A program made the translations under genes and the position numbers. A stretch of DNA of 11,731 nt from Zancudomyces culisetae (Eukaryota > Kickxellomycota > Harpellomycetes > Harpellales > Legeriomycetaceae). Location: NCBI GenBank assembly GCA_001969505.1, contig LSSK01001948.1, forward strand, positions 1 through 11,731, in the 5' to 3' direction. The notes below the pieces were generated by a model, which made no database searches, was not told the DNA's origin, and was given only the letters and a program-made list of their open reading frames with translations. Shown piece by piece: positions 1 through 7,816 of the stretch (positions are counted from its first letter, which is position 1; each line of letters opens with the position of its first letter).

Positions 1-337
1 AATAATTACAACGTTGAAATATGATTAATTGTGTTATTATATAATCTATAATATATAATTTTAGTTTTCTAAAAGATGAAAATGATTTTTGTTTATTTTA
101 TTCTATCACGTTTATTCAATTTGATAAATATTTTATTTTCTATTGATGAAATATTTGGTTGGGTTAAAGTCGAATTTATAAATAAACCGCTAGCTATTTA
201 TTGGCTAGCGTTAAAATGTCCGATTTATTTAGTTTTTGATTTTCCATTTCAAAAGTTGAATTATACTAATTCTGTTTTAACATTTATAGTAATTTCGCTC
301 AGTATCCTTCCAACTCTACATAATTAAATATAAAAGC
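1..337. other. AT-rich upstream region of RTT109
   Basis: This stretch lies before the first gene and should hold its promoter and 5' leader. An in-frame TAA at 290-292 precedes the ATG at 338 with no ATG between, so the coding start is well bounded. A 7-bp inverted repeat lies at 188-210. One open frame of 83 codons (76-327) is present, but it is hydrophobic, AT-driven and unlike any family I know, so I do not call it a gene. I see no convincing TATA box at a normal distance; the TATAAA-like string at about 329-334 is too close to the ATG. Confidence 0.5.
188..210. repeat. Perfect 7-bp inverted repeat, possible hairpin or dimer site
   Basis: CGCTAGC at 188-194 is repeated in inverse at 204-210 (GCTAGCG) with a 9-nt AT-rich spacer. 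Each arm contains the palindrome GCTAGC. It stands out as a GC-rich island in AT-rich sequence about 130-150 bp upstream of the RTT109 ATG. It could be a binding site for a dimeric regulator or a small cruciform; no known factor is assigned. Confidence 0.35.
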
Positions 338-2230
338 ATGAATAGTTTCAATAAAGCAATAATCAAACAAGGAACATTAATTGAATCTGTCCGATCTGTA
401 GTTCAGACTATTCCCGATTCTTCCGATGGACAAATCTATACTTTTTATACAAAACCTGAAATTCCAAAAAAAACTATACTACCAGCTTTAAACGCGGGCG
501 AATGGAAACAGGAATCAAATAATGAGACAGTGGAGCAGAATTTAATATTGTTGCTTTCAAAAAAGATTGGAAACGGGGAACAAGTACTTGTTGCGGGAAT
601 CCAGGTAAGGGAATACAGCATATTGGTTAACAATAATAAAATTCTGGAAAAGGAGCAGACTGAGGCTGGGAAAAATATTTCGAGTTATCATCAATATTCT
701 TATAAAACAAACTTGTGTGGTACGGAAATCTCAAACTCTCTAGTTGGGGGTTTAGAAATTCAAGTCTGTAAAAATTCCAGCAAGAACGGCAATCAGAACG
801 AGAAAACAAGGCGGATAGTAATATATATAGAAAAGGTAGATAGTTCAGGATATGGAAACGAAAAAGCTCCAAATATCAAAGATGAGCAGAAGCGTCCTTC
901 TTTGGGTTATGTTAGAGCGTTGATTGTGGGATACTTGGAATATGCGATCAAGTATAAATACAATACTGCTTATAATAAAGATATTGAAAACGTACTTGTA
1001 TACACGTTCGCTAGAGCTCAGCCAGAATATTTATTTGCTAACTCCAAGAAAAACATTCGTAATAAGCGTATTTTGGAGGGTTCAGAGCTTGTGAAATGGT
1101 GGACTAGGACTTTTGATATATTTTTCGAGTACTACAAACTAAAAAACAGTGCCTGTAACTACGTAACAGAACAAGTGAAAAATTCTCCTGTGCTTGAATG
1201 TAAGCATGTAGAAGGAGGTCGCGTGACTGACTCCAGTATTCCTAATGAGAAGATATCTAATTTAAAGGAAAATAGAATTAATAAAGTGGAAACAACGATC
1301 AATGCGAATGTGTGGATTCCGAATGTAGAAAGTAGTCTTGAAATTAAGTGGTTACATGAACTGATAAACAAAGTTCGATCTCCGAAATCACCGTCGACAA
1401 GTGAATCTATTATAGGTAATGCTGATAACGATAGTTATCGCCAGAACACTTGCTACAGCTATGGGGAACTTGTGAAAATTTCCTGGAATTACGGATATTG
1501 TGATGCCACAAAGATGAGACTTCCAGCGATCGAAACCATTCCACAATATCCGGATGATCCGATAACTAGACAACTGCAAAAGATCTATGAAAATACACCT
1601 GCTAAAACGAACAACGGCGGCCCCGCAGTTAAGTACAAGAAAACTAGTATTGCTGAAGTTTTGGCACTTGTAAGTATTAGCGAGGAATGTGGCAGTGGAC
1701 ATATGACAGGATTCTTCAATATAGAAATCGGAAGGAAGGAGCAAGCAATCAAATGTAGTAAAAACGTTGGTGATGATAATGGTGTTAATAACAAGTGTAA
1801 AGGTGGAATGGCCACGATGGATTATCAATTCGACTCTATGCTTGAGGAGAATGCTCTTGAACCCGATGTTTATAACAGAATCAATAACAAGTTGATTGAT
1901 TTAGAAGAAATGGATTATTCTACCATTGAGACCGCGGTTAGATCTACTAGAAAATTTAGAGAATATGTGATTGATATGCTAAATGTTCAGGATGGGTGTA
2001 ACATAGATTGTCATTTTGTGGAGGTTGCAAATATGGACAGTGAATCTGAAGTACAAAGGGTCCTGTGTAAGGCTATTGAAAATACTAAACAAACTACTGT
2101 CACTAATGGTAGTGGGGTTACAAATATTGTTACGTTTAAAAGAAAAGGACAGGGTATTGATAGAAATGAAAGCAAGAACGGCCAAGTAAATGTGTTAAGC
2201 ACTAATCTGATCAAGCGTAAAAAGAAATAG
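338..2230 (+). CDS. RTT109: Rtt109-type histone H3 lysine-56 acetyltransferase
   Basis: A 630-residue protein of the fungal Rtt109/p300-like family, which uses acetyl-CoA to acetylate newly made histone H3 (K56, also K9/K27) with the chaperones Asf1 and Vps75 in the nucleus. Recognised segments in order: an N-terminal LIESVRSVVQTIP segment like the family start; KVDSSGYG with D168 (matching yeast D89); ARAQPEYLF near 225-235 followed by a G-E/S-E-L-V-K-W-W motif with W254-W255 (yeast W221-W222); WNYG at 383-386; PDDP at 405-408 (yeast catalytic-site D287-D288); an EECGSGHMTGFF segment like the family's RQEC-SG-GF motif; and a basic tail KRKKK, in line with the basic Asf1-contacting and nuclear tail of yeast Rtt109. 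It is longer than the yeast enzyme (about 436 aa), mostly from an insertion between W255 and W383. The Lys after PDDP is Ile409. No intron is needed. The start is the first ATG after an in-frame stop at 290. Confidence 0.93.
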   Translation: MNSFNKAIIKQGTLIESVRSVVQTIPDSSDGQIYTFYTKPEIPKKTILPALNAGEWKQESNNETVEQNLILLLSKKIGNGEQVLVAGIQVREYSILVNNNKILEKEQTEAGKNISSYHQYSYKTNLCGTEISNSLVGGLEIQVCKNSSKNGNQNEKTRRIVIYIEKVDSSGYGNEKAPNIKDEQKRPSLGYVRALIVGYLEYAIKYKYNTAYNKDIENVLVYTFARAQPEYLFANSKKNIRNKRILEGSELVKWWTRTFDIFFEYYKLKNSACNYVTEQVKNSPVLECKHVEGGRVTDSSIPNEKISNLKENRINKVETTINANVWIPNVESSLEIKWLHELINKVRSPKSPSTSESIIGNADNDSYRQNTCYSYGELVKISWNYGYCDATKMRLPAIETIPQYPDDPITRQLQKIYENTPAKTNNGGPAVKYKKTSIAEVLALVSISEECGSGHMTGFFNIEIGRKEQAIKCSKNVGDDNGVNNKCKGGMATMDYQFDSMLEENALEPDVYNRINNKLIDLEEMDYSTIETAVRSTRKFREYVIDMLNVQDGCNIDCHFVEVANMDSESEVQRVLCKAIENTKQTTVTNGSGVTNIVTFKRKGQGIDRNESKNGQVNVLSTNLIKRKKK

Positions 2231-2317
2231 GTGAAATTAGCAAAAACAAAAAATTAAATATAAAAACTGCATAGCAAGCAAGTATATTTAATCAAGTAGC
2301 AATTGTGAAAAATAAAA
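2231..2317. other. Short convergent intergenic region (two 3' ends)
   Basis: Only 87 bp separate the stop codons of RTT109 (+) and the Net1-type gene (-). The sequence is AT-rich, with A-rich and TATATA/AATAAA-like strings on both strands of the kind used for 3'-end formation in yeasts. The two transcripts probably overlap in their 3' UTRs. No hairpin terminator or extra gene is visible. Confidence 0.45.
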
Positions 2318-2503
2318 TTATAAATATAACAAGGAACTTTTTCTATTTCTAGGGTTATGTTTGGAAATGCCTATCGAAGAAGATGAAGGGTTAATGAACG
2401 GATTATTGCTGTTCTTCGTGTTTAAAGGGATTTTAGAACCAATCTTTTGTTGACCAGCATCTTTTGACGAGTTTTTGTTTTTACTTTTGGTTTTGTTGCT
2501 AGT

Positions 2504-2551
<48 letters not shown>

Positions 2552-4981
2552 GTCAGAAGACGAATCAGAAGAAGATGAATCGGATGAAGAGGAGTAGTCA
2601 GAAGACGAAGAGTTTCTATTGGTATTTGTAGCTGAACCAAATGGAGTGGTGGAGTTGCTGACAACTCGGCTAGTGACCATTTCATTTGCTCTCTTTCGCA
2701 GCTCATCAAATGGCTTTGTTTTTGCCAATTCAGTCAGAGGAGTAACATTAGGCAGACTTAGATTCAACGAATTCTTTTTAATCGCTCGCTTAATTGAGTT
2801 TATAAACCTACCATTGGGTTGTTGAGAATTGGCGGAGGTCTGATCTTTGATTGGCTTTAGAGGTGGAGTTTTCACCAGCTGTGCATTAATAGTTAGTTCA
2901 TCAATAATGGTTTCTGAGGAAACTTGTACATTAGTTTTGGCATCAGTCTTTGTACCGGCTGATGGATTGGTGGAAGTCATGTCCTTTTGGGTTTGTACAA
3001 TGTTTGTACGGTTTTTGGAGTCGGAATCTGAAATGAGTGTGGAAAGCGCTGTCGATTCATGTGGCTTTGATTTTTGGTTTGTTATATTGGAACTATTTTT
3101 TTTAGAAATATTAGCCTTATTGGGGTTCTCAGCTGAAGATTGGATATCGCTTTCGGATGAAGAATCCGACGAAGAAGATGAAGAGGGCGACAAGGAAGGT
3201 GATTTTGAAGGCGATGGTGAAGGAGACGGCAGGGCTATGGGCGAGGGTGGCTGTTGCTGTTGCTGTTGCTGTAGATGTAGTTGCGAGAGTGGGAGTGAGG
3301 GTGAGGAGGATAAAGGTGATGATGATGGTGCGTGTGAAGAGGATTTGGGAGTTGAAATCAACGTTGTTGGTACAGGGTGTAGTTGTTTTTTAGCTGGTGA
3401 AGTGTGTTTTTGAGTTTGAATAGGTTTCGCAACTGCAGCTGGGACATCAGTTACATTTGCATTTGCATTTTCTTTTGTGTTTGATTTTGATTTTGATTTT
3501 GGTACCAATTTTCGATTATTCTCCAATTTAATATTATCCTGAACATTTTGTGTTGGCTGGCCTTGGTTTTGAAGTTGTTCGCTATTTGGCAAGCCCTTAA
3601 TTGGTGAGGCCAATGGTCCTTGCAATTGTTTTTTGTTCATGTAGTTACTTATTAAAAGATCCACCTTTTCATTGCTTGGATAAATCTTATCAATACTAAT
3701 TTTAGCACTGTTATCTGTAACATCATCCAATTTATCAATTTTGTTGCTGCGATCATTACTAACTTTGCTGCTAGTGTCTACAGCCATCTCGGTCTCCTTT
3801 TGATTAGTTGGATTCTGCTTATTGTCCAGTTTGTTACTACTCTTGTTTTTAGGCATGCTGCTCGCTGCGACTTTGTCTTTATTGCTTGTTGTTTTATCCT
3901 GATCAACTACATCTGGCTTAGCAACGCTGGAAGTTAAATTATTTACATTGGGACTCTGACTTAACTGTTTGTCATGCACCTGGCTTTTAACTTTTTCACT
4001 TTCAGCACGTTGCTCCTTTTCAGCTTTCTGCCTTTCTTGTTCCTTCCGTGCATTTGCAACCTTCTTTTTCTTTTTTTTTGTCATTGATTCATTTGCTGTT
4101 TGTGTAGGAGGCTGCTCTGGCTTTGACGGTGCGTTTTTTACTGGAACATTATCTTGATTTTCCACCATACTTTTACTTTTTCTACGACTTGCTTTTACAC
4201 TCTTGTCGTCTTCATTTGAAAGCTTCATCTTTTTATTAGCGCTATTTACATCAGTACTGGTGATTACCTTTTCATTTGTTTTTGATAAGCCACCTTTGTT
4301 GTTTACTTTTAAAGTAGAACCTGTAACATCTACTACAGTATACAATATATTACTCTCATCAAAGACCTCTTTTACCCTGTACTCATTCTGTAATTCACAG
4401 AATTGAGAGTCAAGAATCGTCAGCACATTTAAATCGCTTTCATTTGGGTACAGCTTGTGGTACATTGTCTTGAGCTCGTGTTTTAGCTCTCCAATCTCCT
4501 TTTCGGTAGTAGTGATGTATATGAAACGTTTGAGTACTTCAATATTTGAAGATGTATTGTTGAAAAGTTGTGTGTACCAGGACTGGTCAGAATCAGTATT
4601 TGGAACACTGCTACCGGCCAGTGTATTCCTACGATTTACATTATACCTGGGATTGTAATCACTGTTCGCATGAGTGGAATTGTCCTGGATTCTATTCTTA
4701 TAGCTGGCTCTATTCTCTAGTGCGATCTTTGATATGACGCAAACTCGCAATTTGAACCTTCTTTCGATTGGCGATTTTCTTTTTGGTGCACGATTGTTGC
4801 TACAGTCGCTATTGTCCATACTTGTGATGGTGTTATTGTTATTGTTATTGTTATTGTTGTTGCTGCTGTTGTTGTAGCTGGTGGAAGCGATAGAATCCTG
4901 TGTAAAATGGTAACTGTTTGTTCTGGTAAGCACTGGGGAGCTGAATTCGATTGATCCAGTTTCTGAATAATTGTCCAACAT
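2318..4981 (-). CDS. Net1/Tof2/Dnt1-family nucleolar protein (Cdc14-binding type)
   Basis: An intronless 887-residue protein. After an Asn-rich leader (N41-N50) and a basic patch KRKSPIERR (67-75), residues about 76-218 resemble the family's N-terminal domain. They begin with a FKLRVCVI strand and end with LYPNESDLNVLTILDSQF and EYRVKEVFDESNILYTVV, the typical 'lYP...L.V..L.D..c.l...y.vkdVF...n.v.vvl' pattern of this ubiquitin-like fold. In budding yeast Net1 tethers Cdc14 and Sir2 in the nucleolus (RENT complex) and stimulates Pol I; Tof2 and fission yeast Dnt1 are relatives. The rest is low complexity: a KKKKKK/KE-rich segment, many SP/TP sites, Q7 (571-577), SP repeats, Ser-acidic clusters, an Asp17 run (810-826), then a basic tail. 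The acidic Ser-rich C-terminus is like that of Net1. I cannot tell Net1 from Tof2 or Dnt1, so no symbol is given. Family 0.8; exact orthologue open. Confidence 0.8.
2504..2551. repeat. Pure (ATC)16 / (GAT)16 trinucleotide microsatellite
   Basis: Sixteen uninterrupted ATC units on the plus strand read as GAT codons on the minus strand. With one GAC codon at 2552-2554 they encode the Asp17 run at residues 810-826 of the Net1-type protein. The lack of synonymous GAC interruptions within the 16 units suggests recent slippage expansion rather than old conserved sequence. Confidence 0.95.
3251..3271. repeat. Mixed CAG/CAA glutamine repeat
   Basis: Seven alternating CTG/TTG triplets on the plus strand encode Gln571-Gln577 of the Net1-type protein on the minus strand. 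The regular CAG/CAA alternation makes a 6-bp unit. It is followed in the protein by a Pro/Ser-rich stretch of SP dipeptides. Confidence 0.9.
4832..4873. repeat. Asn-coding ATT/GTT repeat
   Basis: A run of plus-strand GTT/ATT triplets with two GCT interruptions encodes residues 37-50 of the Net1-type protein (two Asn, two Ser, then ten Asn). It lies in the disordered leader just before the conserved N-terminal domain. Alternating AAC/AAT codons form a hexanucleotide unit. Confidence 0.85.
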
Positions 4982-5138
4982 AAGCTCTTTTTAATACAAT
5001 TCAACTTGACGCAATATTTAGTTTTAATAATTAACTTTATTCGTTTTATTTTATTGTCAAGGTTGCTAGCTCTAATATGAGTATAATTACATCATAACAC
5101 TTTCATGTTTAAAAAAAAGGTTTGAATAATGTATATTA

Positions 5139-5154
5139 CCAATTTCAGAATTGG
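5139..5154. promoter_or_regulatory. Inverted CCAAT pair upstream of the Net1-type gene
   Basis: CCAATT, a 4-nt spacer TCAG, and AATTGG form a perfect 6-bp inverted repeat that places a CCAAT box on each strand. It sits about 160 bp upstream of the ATG at 4981. CCAAT boxes are bound by the Hap2/3/5 (NF-Y) complex in fungi; function here is only inferred from the motif and position. Confidence 0.35.
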
Positions 5155-5211
5155 CAGTTATGACCTAAAAAAAAAATCTCTGTTGTTGCCCTTTTCGTGC
5201 TTATTTTGGAT

Positions 5212-5228
5212 AAAAAAAATTTTTTTTT
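5212..5228. promoter_or_regulatory. Poly(dA:dT) tract A8T9
   Basis: Eight A followed directly by nine T, about 230 bp upstream of the Net1-type start. Such rigid tracts commonly mark nucleosome-depleted promoter regions in yeasts. A second A-run lies at about 5167-5176. This is compositional evidence only. Confidence 0.35.
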
Positions 5229-6017
5229 GTGAGGAATTAGCAAATGAGAGGGCGTTGTACTAAAACTCTAGAAAAATTACCAGGAAATTGCTTGAAATTC
5301 TATGCGATTATTAGCTGCAAATAAATATAAAAAGTTACCTTTTGGCTATTTGCATATTTGATTTTTTCTTTTTTCCTTTTGATTTAGCTATATCATATTA
5401 TTCACAACATTCATCACCGTCTAATTTACTCCCCCGAATTTTTCTGTATTCCGCCCATTAAACATAACAATTAAAGGAAAAATTTTTTTTATTGATCATT
5501 TTACTCAATTATGCAGATTTATTTTTATTTATTTATTTTTGATTTTTTTAGTTTTTGACGCATAAACAATTTGAAGAGCTGATTTTTTCCGGAACAATTG
5601 GAACAATAGATATATAAAAGATGGTTCATACCTCACTCCTAAACTAGCACATAATAGCATTTTAATAATATGAGAGTGCCGGCTATTCTAGTCATAAAGT
5701 ATATCATTTTCACATAACCCATTGAAAAGATTTAAGAAAAAATAAATGTATTTCTGATGGTTCGTAGTAACATTGTTGCATGTGGCATTTGTTACAATTT
5801 ACAATTAATTGTGATAAACTGGAAATAAGTATCACAATGATGTGCTGACATACTGGTGGATTTAATCATTTGTTTTTTAACCATAAAAATTGTATAATTC
5901 AACAAAGGCACAGAAAAAAAGCAAAAGGCAAAAATCAACTACAAAACCAAGAACATCAATCATAATACATCACAACTATACGTATACATATAAAATACGA
6001 GAAATAAACCGTCTTGT

Positions 6018-7531
6018 CTACAAAGTTACCCAAGTAGGAGTAACTTTCACTTTTCCATCATTCTGAGGTTTCAATTCTACAATGTTTCTGGCAAATAATG
6101 GATACAGCATTTTATTGGGCTGAAACTCAGAAGCTGCATTGATGGCACCCAATGATACCAGCTGAGATGCCAATTCATCGGTATACATCTCTTTTGTCAA
6201 CAACTTTAGTATTATCGACCACAAATACCGTGTATTGGAATTGGTAGCGTTGTTGCTATTGCTGGTAGTGATGTTGGGCGTATTAGTAAAGACATTTCCC
6301 GCCATTTGGAACTCATCAAAGGAGTTGTACCAAAAATTTGACTCATAGTCCAAAACCGATTCATATACAAAATCAGAGATCTTGTGTGCCTTACACGTCT
6401 CTGTTATCAGCATAATAACGGCAAGTAGCTTGTCAAGATAGAGCTTGTTAAGTTGGCTGTAATCACTGGGCTCAAGGATCGGCCCACCTTTGGAATGCTC
6501 GATGTTTTGTAGTATAAAGAACATATTTTCCAGCATTTTTGACCCATTCATCGAACTATTCAGCGAGTTTTGCAGTTTAATGCACTCTTGCTCCTCCTGA
6601 GCGATTTGCTCCTTGAGATTGCGAATTACTTCTTCAACAAGCATATTATCCTGCTGTTCTTTCGTCAACACAGCACCTTCTGTCATTGGATTTGCAAACT
6701 CGTTTGTGGGTCCATTTGCTTCATTATTTTCGGTAAACTCAAGTTCTCGGAGATCGGCTACTAGGCGGTTATATTCACCCTGTAATATGCTATATTTTTT
6801 TCTATCCTCTTCCAGCTCCTGATCCACATGGATAACTTCTTGCTTTATATTTTCCAATTCAGCCTTTGCAGCTTCATGAGACGATATACGATGCAACGTA
6901 TCCTTGTCTATAACCATTTTGGCCAGTTCAGCCTTCATTTCGTCATGAGCTGCTATCAAGCTAGAATATTCCGATGCTGCGTTTATTAGCCGCTCACTAA
7001 CAGCTGTTATTTCACACAGATCGGCTAGATCTACCGCATTGTTGTATATACTTTCAAACTTTAGTCTATTCTCCATAGTTGAAAAATCCCTATGATCGAT
7101 TTTAGTTACAAGCTGAGTTAGCAGAGTTTGTTTGAACAGAATCCAAATATTTCTTGTTTTGTAGCCATAATGTAATAGTTATAGCAATTCGAATCCACAA
7201 ATAAAAAAACAAATAATAATATAGAATGCTTAAGCATAATAGCCCTGTGCAAGAATACTTACTTTATTTGAAGTGACTTGAGCTGTTGTAAATGAGCAGA
7301 AGAATTGGAAAGCATTTGCTTAATTGCCGGCAAGGCATGGAATGCCTCTGCCTCAGTAGCCTTTCTGACTATAAATCCCGCCTTACTCTTAGCTTCACTG
7401 GACGATTCTCCCTCTGGATATATACCCAAAGAAATGAAGTTCAAAGCTGGTTTTGTAAAATCAAATTCCTTAAGATAATTGACATTTTGATGGATTTGAT
7501 TGAGAATCTTGTATTTTTCGTCTTCAGACAT
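6018..7531 (-). CDS. SPC34: DASH/Dam1 complex Spc34-like kinetochore protein, two exons, extended C-terminus
   Basis: Exons 7263-7531 and 6018-7089 join in frame across a 173-nt intron to encode 446 residues. The DASH (Dam1) ring couples kinetochores to spindle microtubules in fungi. Exon 1 matches the Spc34 N-terminus: NQIHQNVNYLKEFDFTKPALNF (about residues 11-32) fits the family's helix plus 'l.F..P.iF.nAll' pattern, and IVRKATEAEAFHAL (54-67) fits its 'lIrD...HErALf' block. Residues about 101-134 (FESIYNNAVDL, then AVSERLINAASEYSSL) align without gaps to the second family block, 'vE.LL.gAe.Ll.vYpvpGa.ErI..L..rYe.L'. Coiled coils follow (about 155-210 and 235-265). From about 206 the protein continues with helical sequence, an Asn/Ser/Thr linker and a compact C-terminal segment not expected in Spc34, which is normally 200-300 aa. 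An in-frame TAG lies nine codons upstream of ATG 7531. The Spc34 call rests on recalled family patterns; another coiled-coil kinetochore subunit is the main alternative. Confidence 0.68.
7090..7262 (-). other. Intron of the SPC34-like gene (173 nt)
   Basis: The donor is a perfect GTAAGT (7262-7257), the branch site is TGCTAAC (7123-7117, branch A at 7118), and the acceptor is ATAG with G at 7090, 28 nt past the branch A. The joined codon is AA|G (Lys90), followed by Asp-Phe-Ser-Thr and then Met95, and the frame stays open. An earlier AG 5 nt after the branch A would give an immediate stop and is evidently skipped. Confidence 0.88.
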
Positions 7532-7816
7532 TTCGAAAATTCGTAATTTTATGTTCTAATTGTACACCCTTCAGTTCTGTTGAATTTATGTTAATAAGCT
7601 TATATATGCGTGGTAAATTCGGTGGTATTAAATTATACAAATAGGTTTAAATTGCATTAATAGTTATCTTTGTCAATTTATTCAATTCTCAAGAAAAAAA
7701 AACATGAAAATTTTTAGCAATAAACAAACCCGAGTGTACTATTGGCTAAAACACGTAGTAGTAAACAACAAAAATAACGAGATTGTAAAACACATTTATC
7801 GAATGAATATTTTGGT
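7532..7816. other. Intergenic region between SPC105 and SPC34-like genes
   Basis: This 285-bp AT-rich gap carries the 3' end of the Spc105 gene and the promoter of the Spc34-like gene, both transcribed on the minus strand. It has an A10-like run near 7693 and a TATATATG string near 7602. I see no gene or structured RNA in it. Confidence 0.45.

Larger units (their letters stand above)
4982..6017. other. 1.04 kb gene-free region: Net1-type promoter and Spc34-like 3' end
   Basis: No open frame of note, tRNA or structured RNA is evident on either strand. The left part, next to 4981, should be the promoter and leader of the Net1-type gene; the right part, next to 6018, should be the 3' UTR of the Spc34-like gene. 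It contains a CCAAT inverted repeat (5139-5154), a poly(dA:dT) tract (5212-5228), long T-rich runs at about 5484-5555, and a plus-strand TATATAAAAG at about 5611-5620 that leads only to a very short open frame. An unrecognised noncoding RNA cannot be excluded. Confidence 0.5.

Noticed and set aside
76-327. 83-codon plus-strand open frame upstream of RTT109
   Set aside because: Hydrophobic Phe/Ile/Leu-rich translation typical of AT-rich noncoding DNA, no recognisable family, and it ends 11 bp before the RTT109 ATG, inside its likely leader.
1388-1828. 146-codon minus-strand open frame
   Set aside because: Antisense to conserved Rtt109 motifs (WNYG, PDDP) and has no family features of its own.
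2504-2551. CRISPR-like or satellite array
   Set aside because: A pure 3-bp repeat in frame within a coding sequence, with no spacers: a coding microsatellite.
2847-3413. 188-codon plus-strand open frame with a Cys run
   Set aside because: Antisense to the Net1-type gene; its Cys and Gly/Asp/Glu runs are shadows of the Gln and Ser/Pro repeats on the real coding strand.
5740-5870. Possible box C/D snoRNA (ATGATG-like and CTGA strings)
   Set aside because: The C-like and D-like strings are only a few bases apart and lack a terminal stem; not enough to support an RNA gene.
7540-7560. ARS consensus-like T-rich string
   Set aside because: One mismatch to the budding yeast core, in AT-rich DNA where such matches are expected by chance, and the species' origin motif is unknown.
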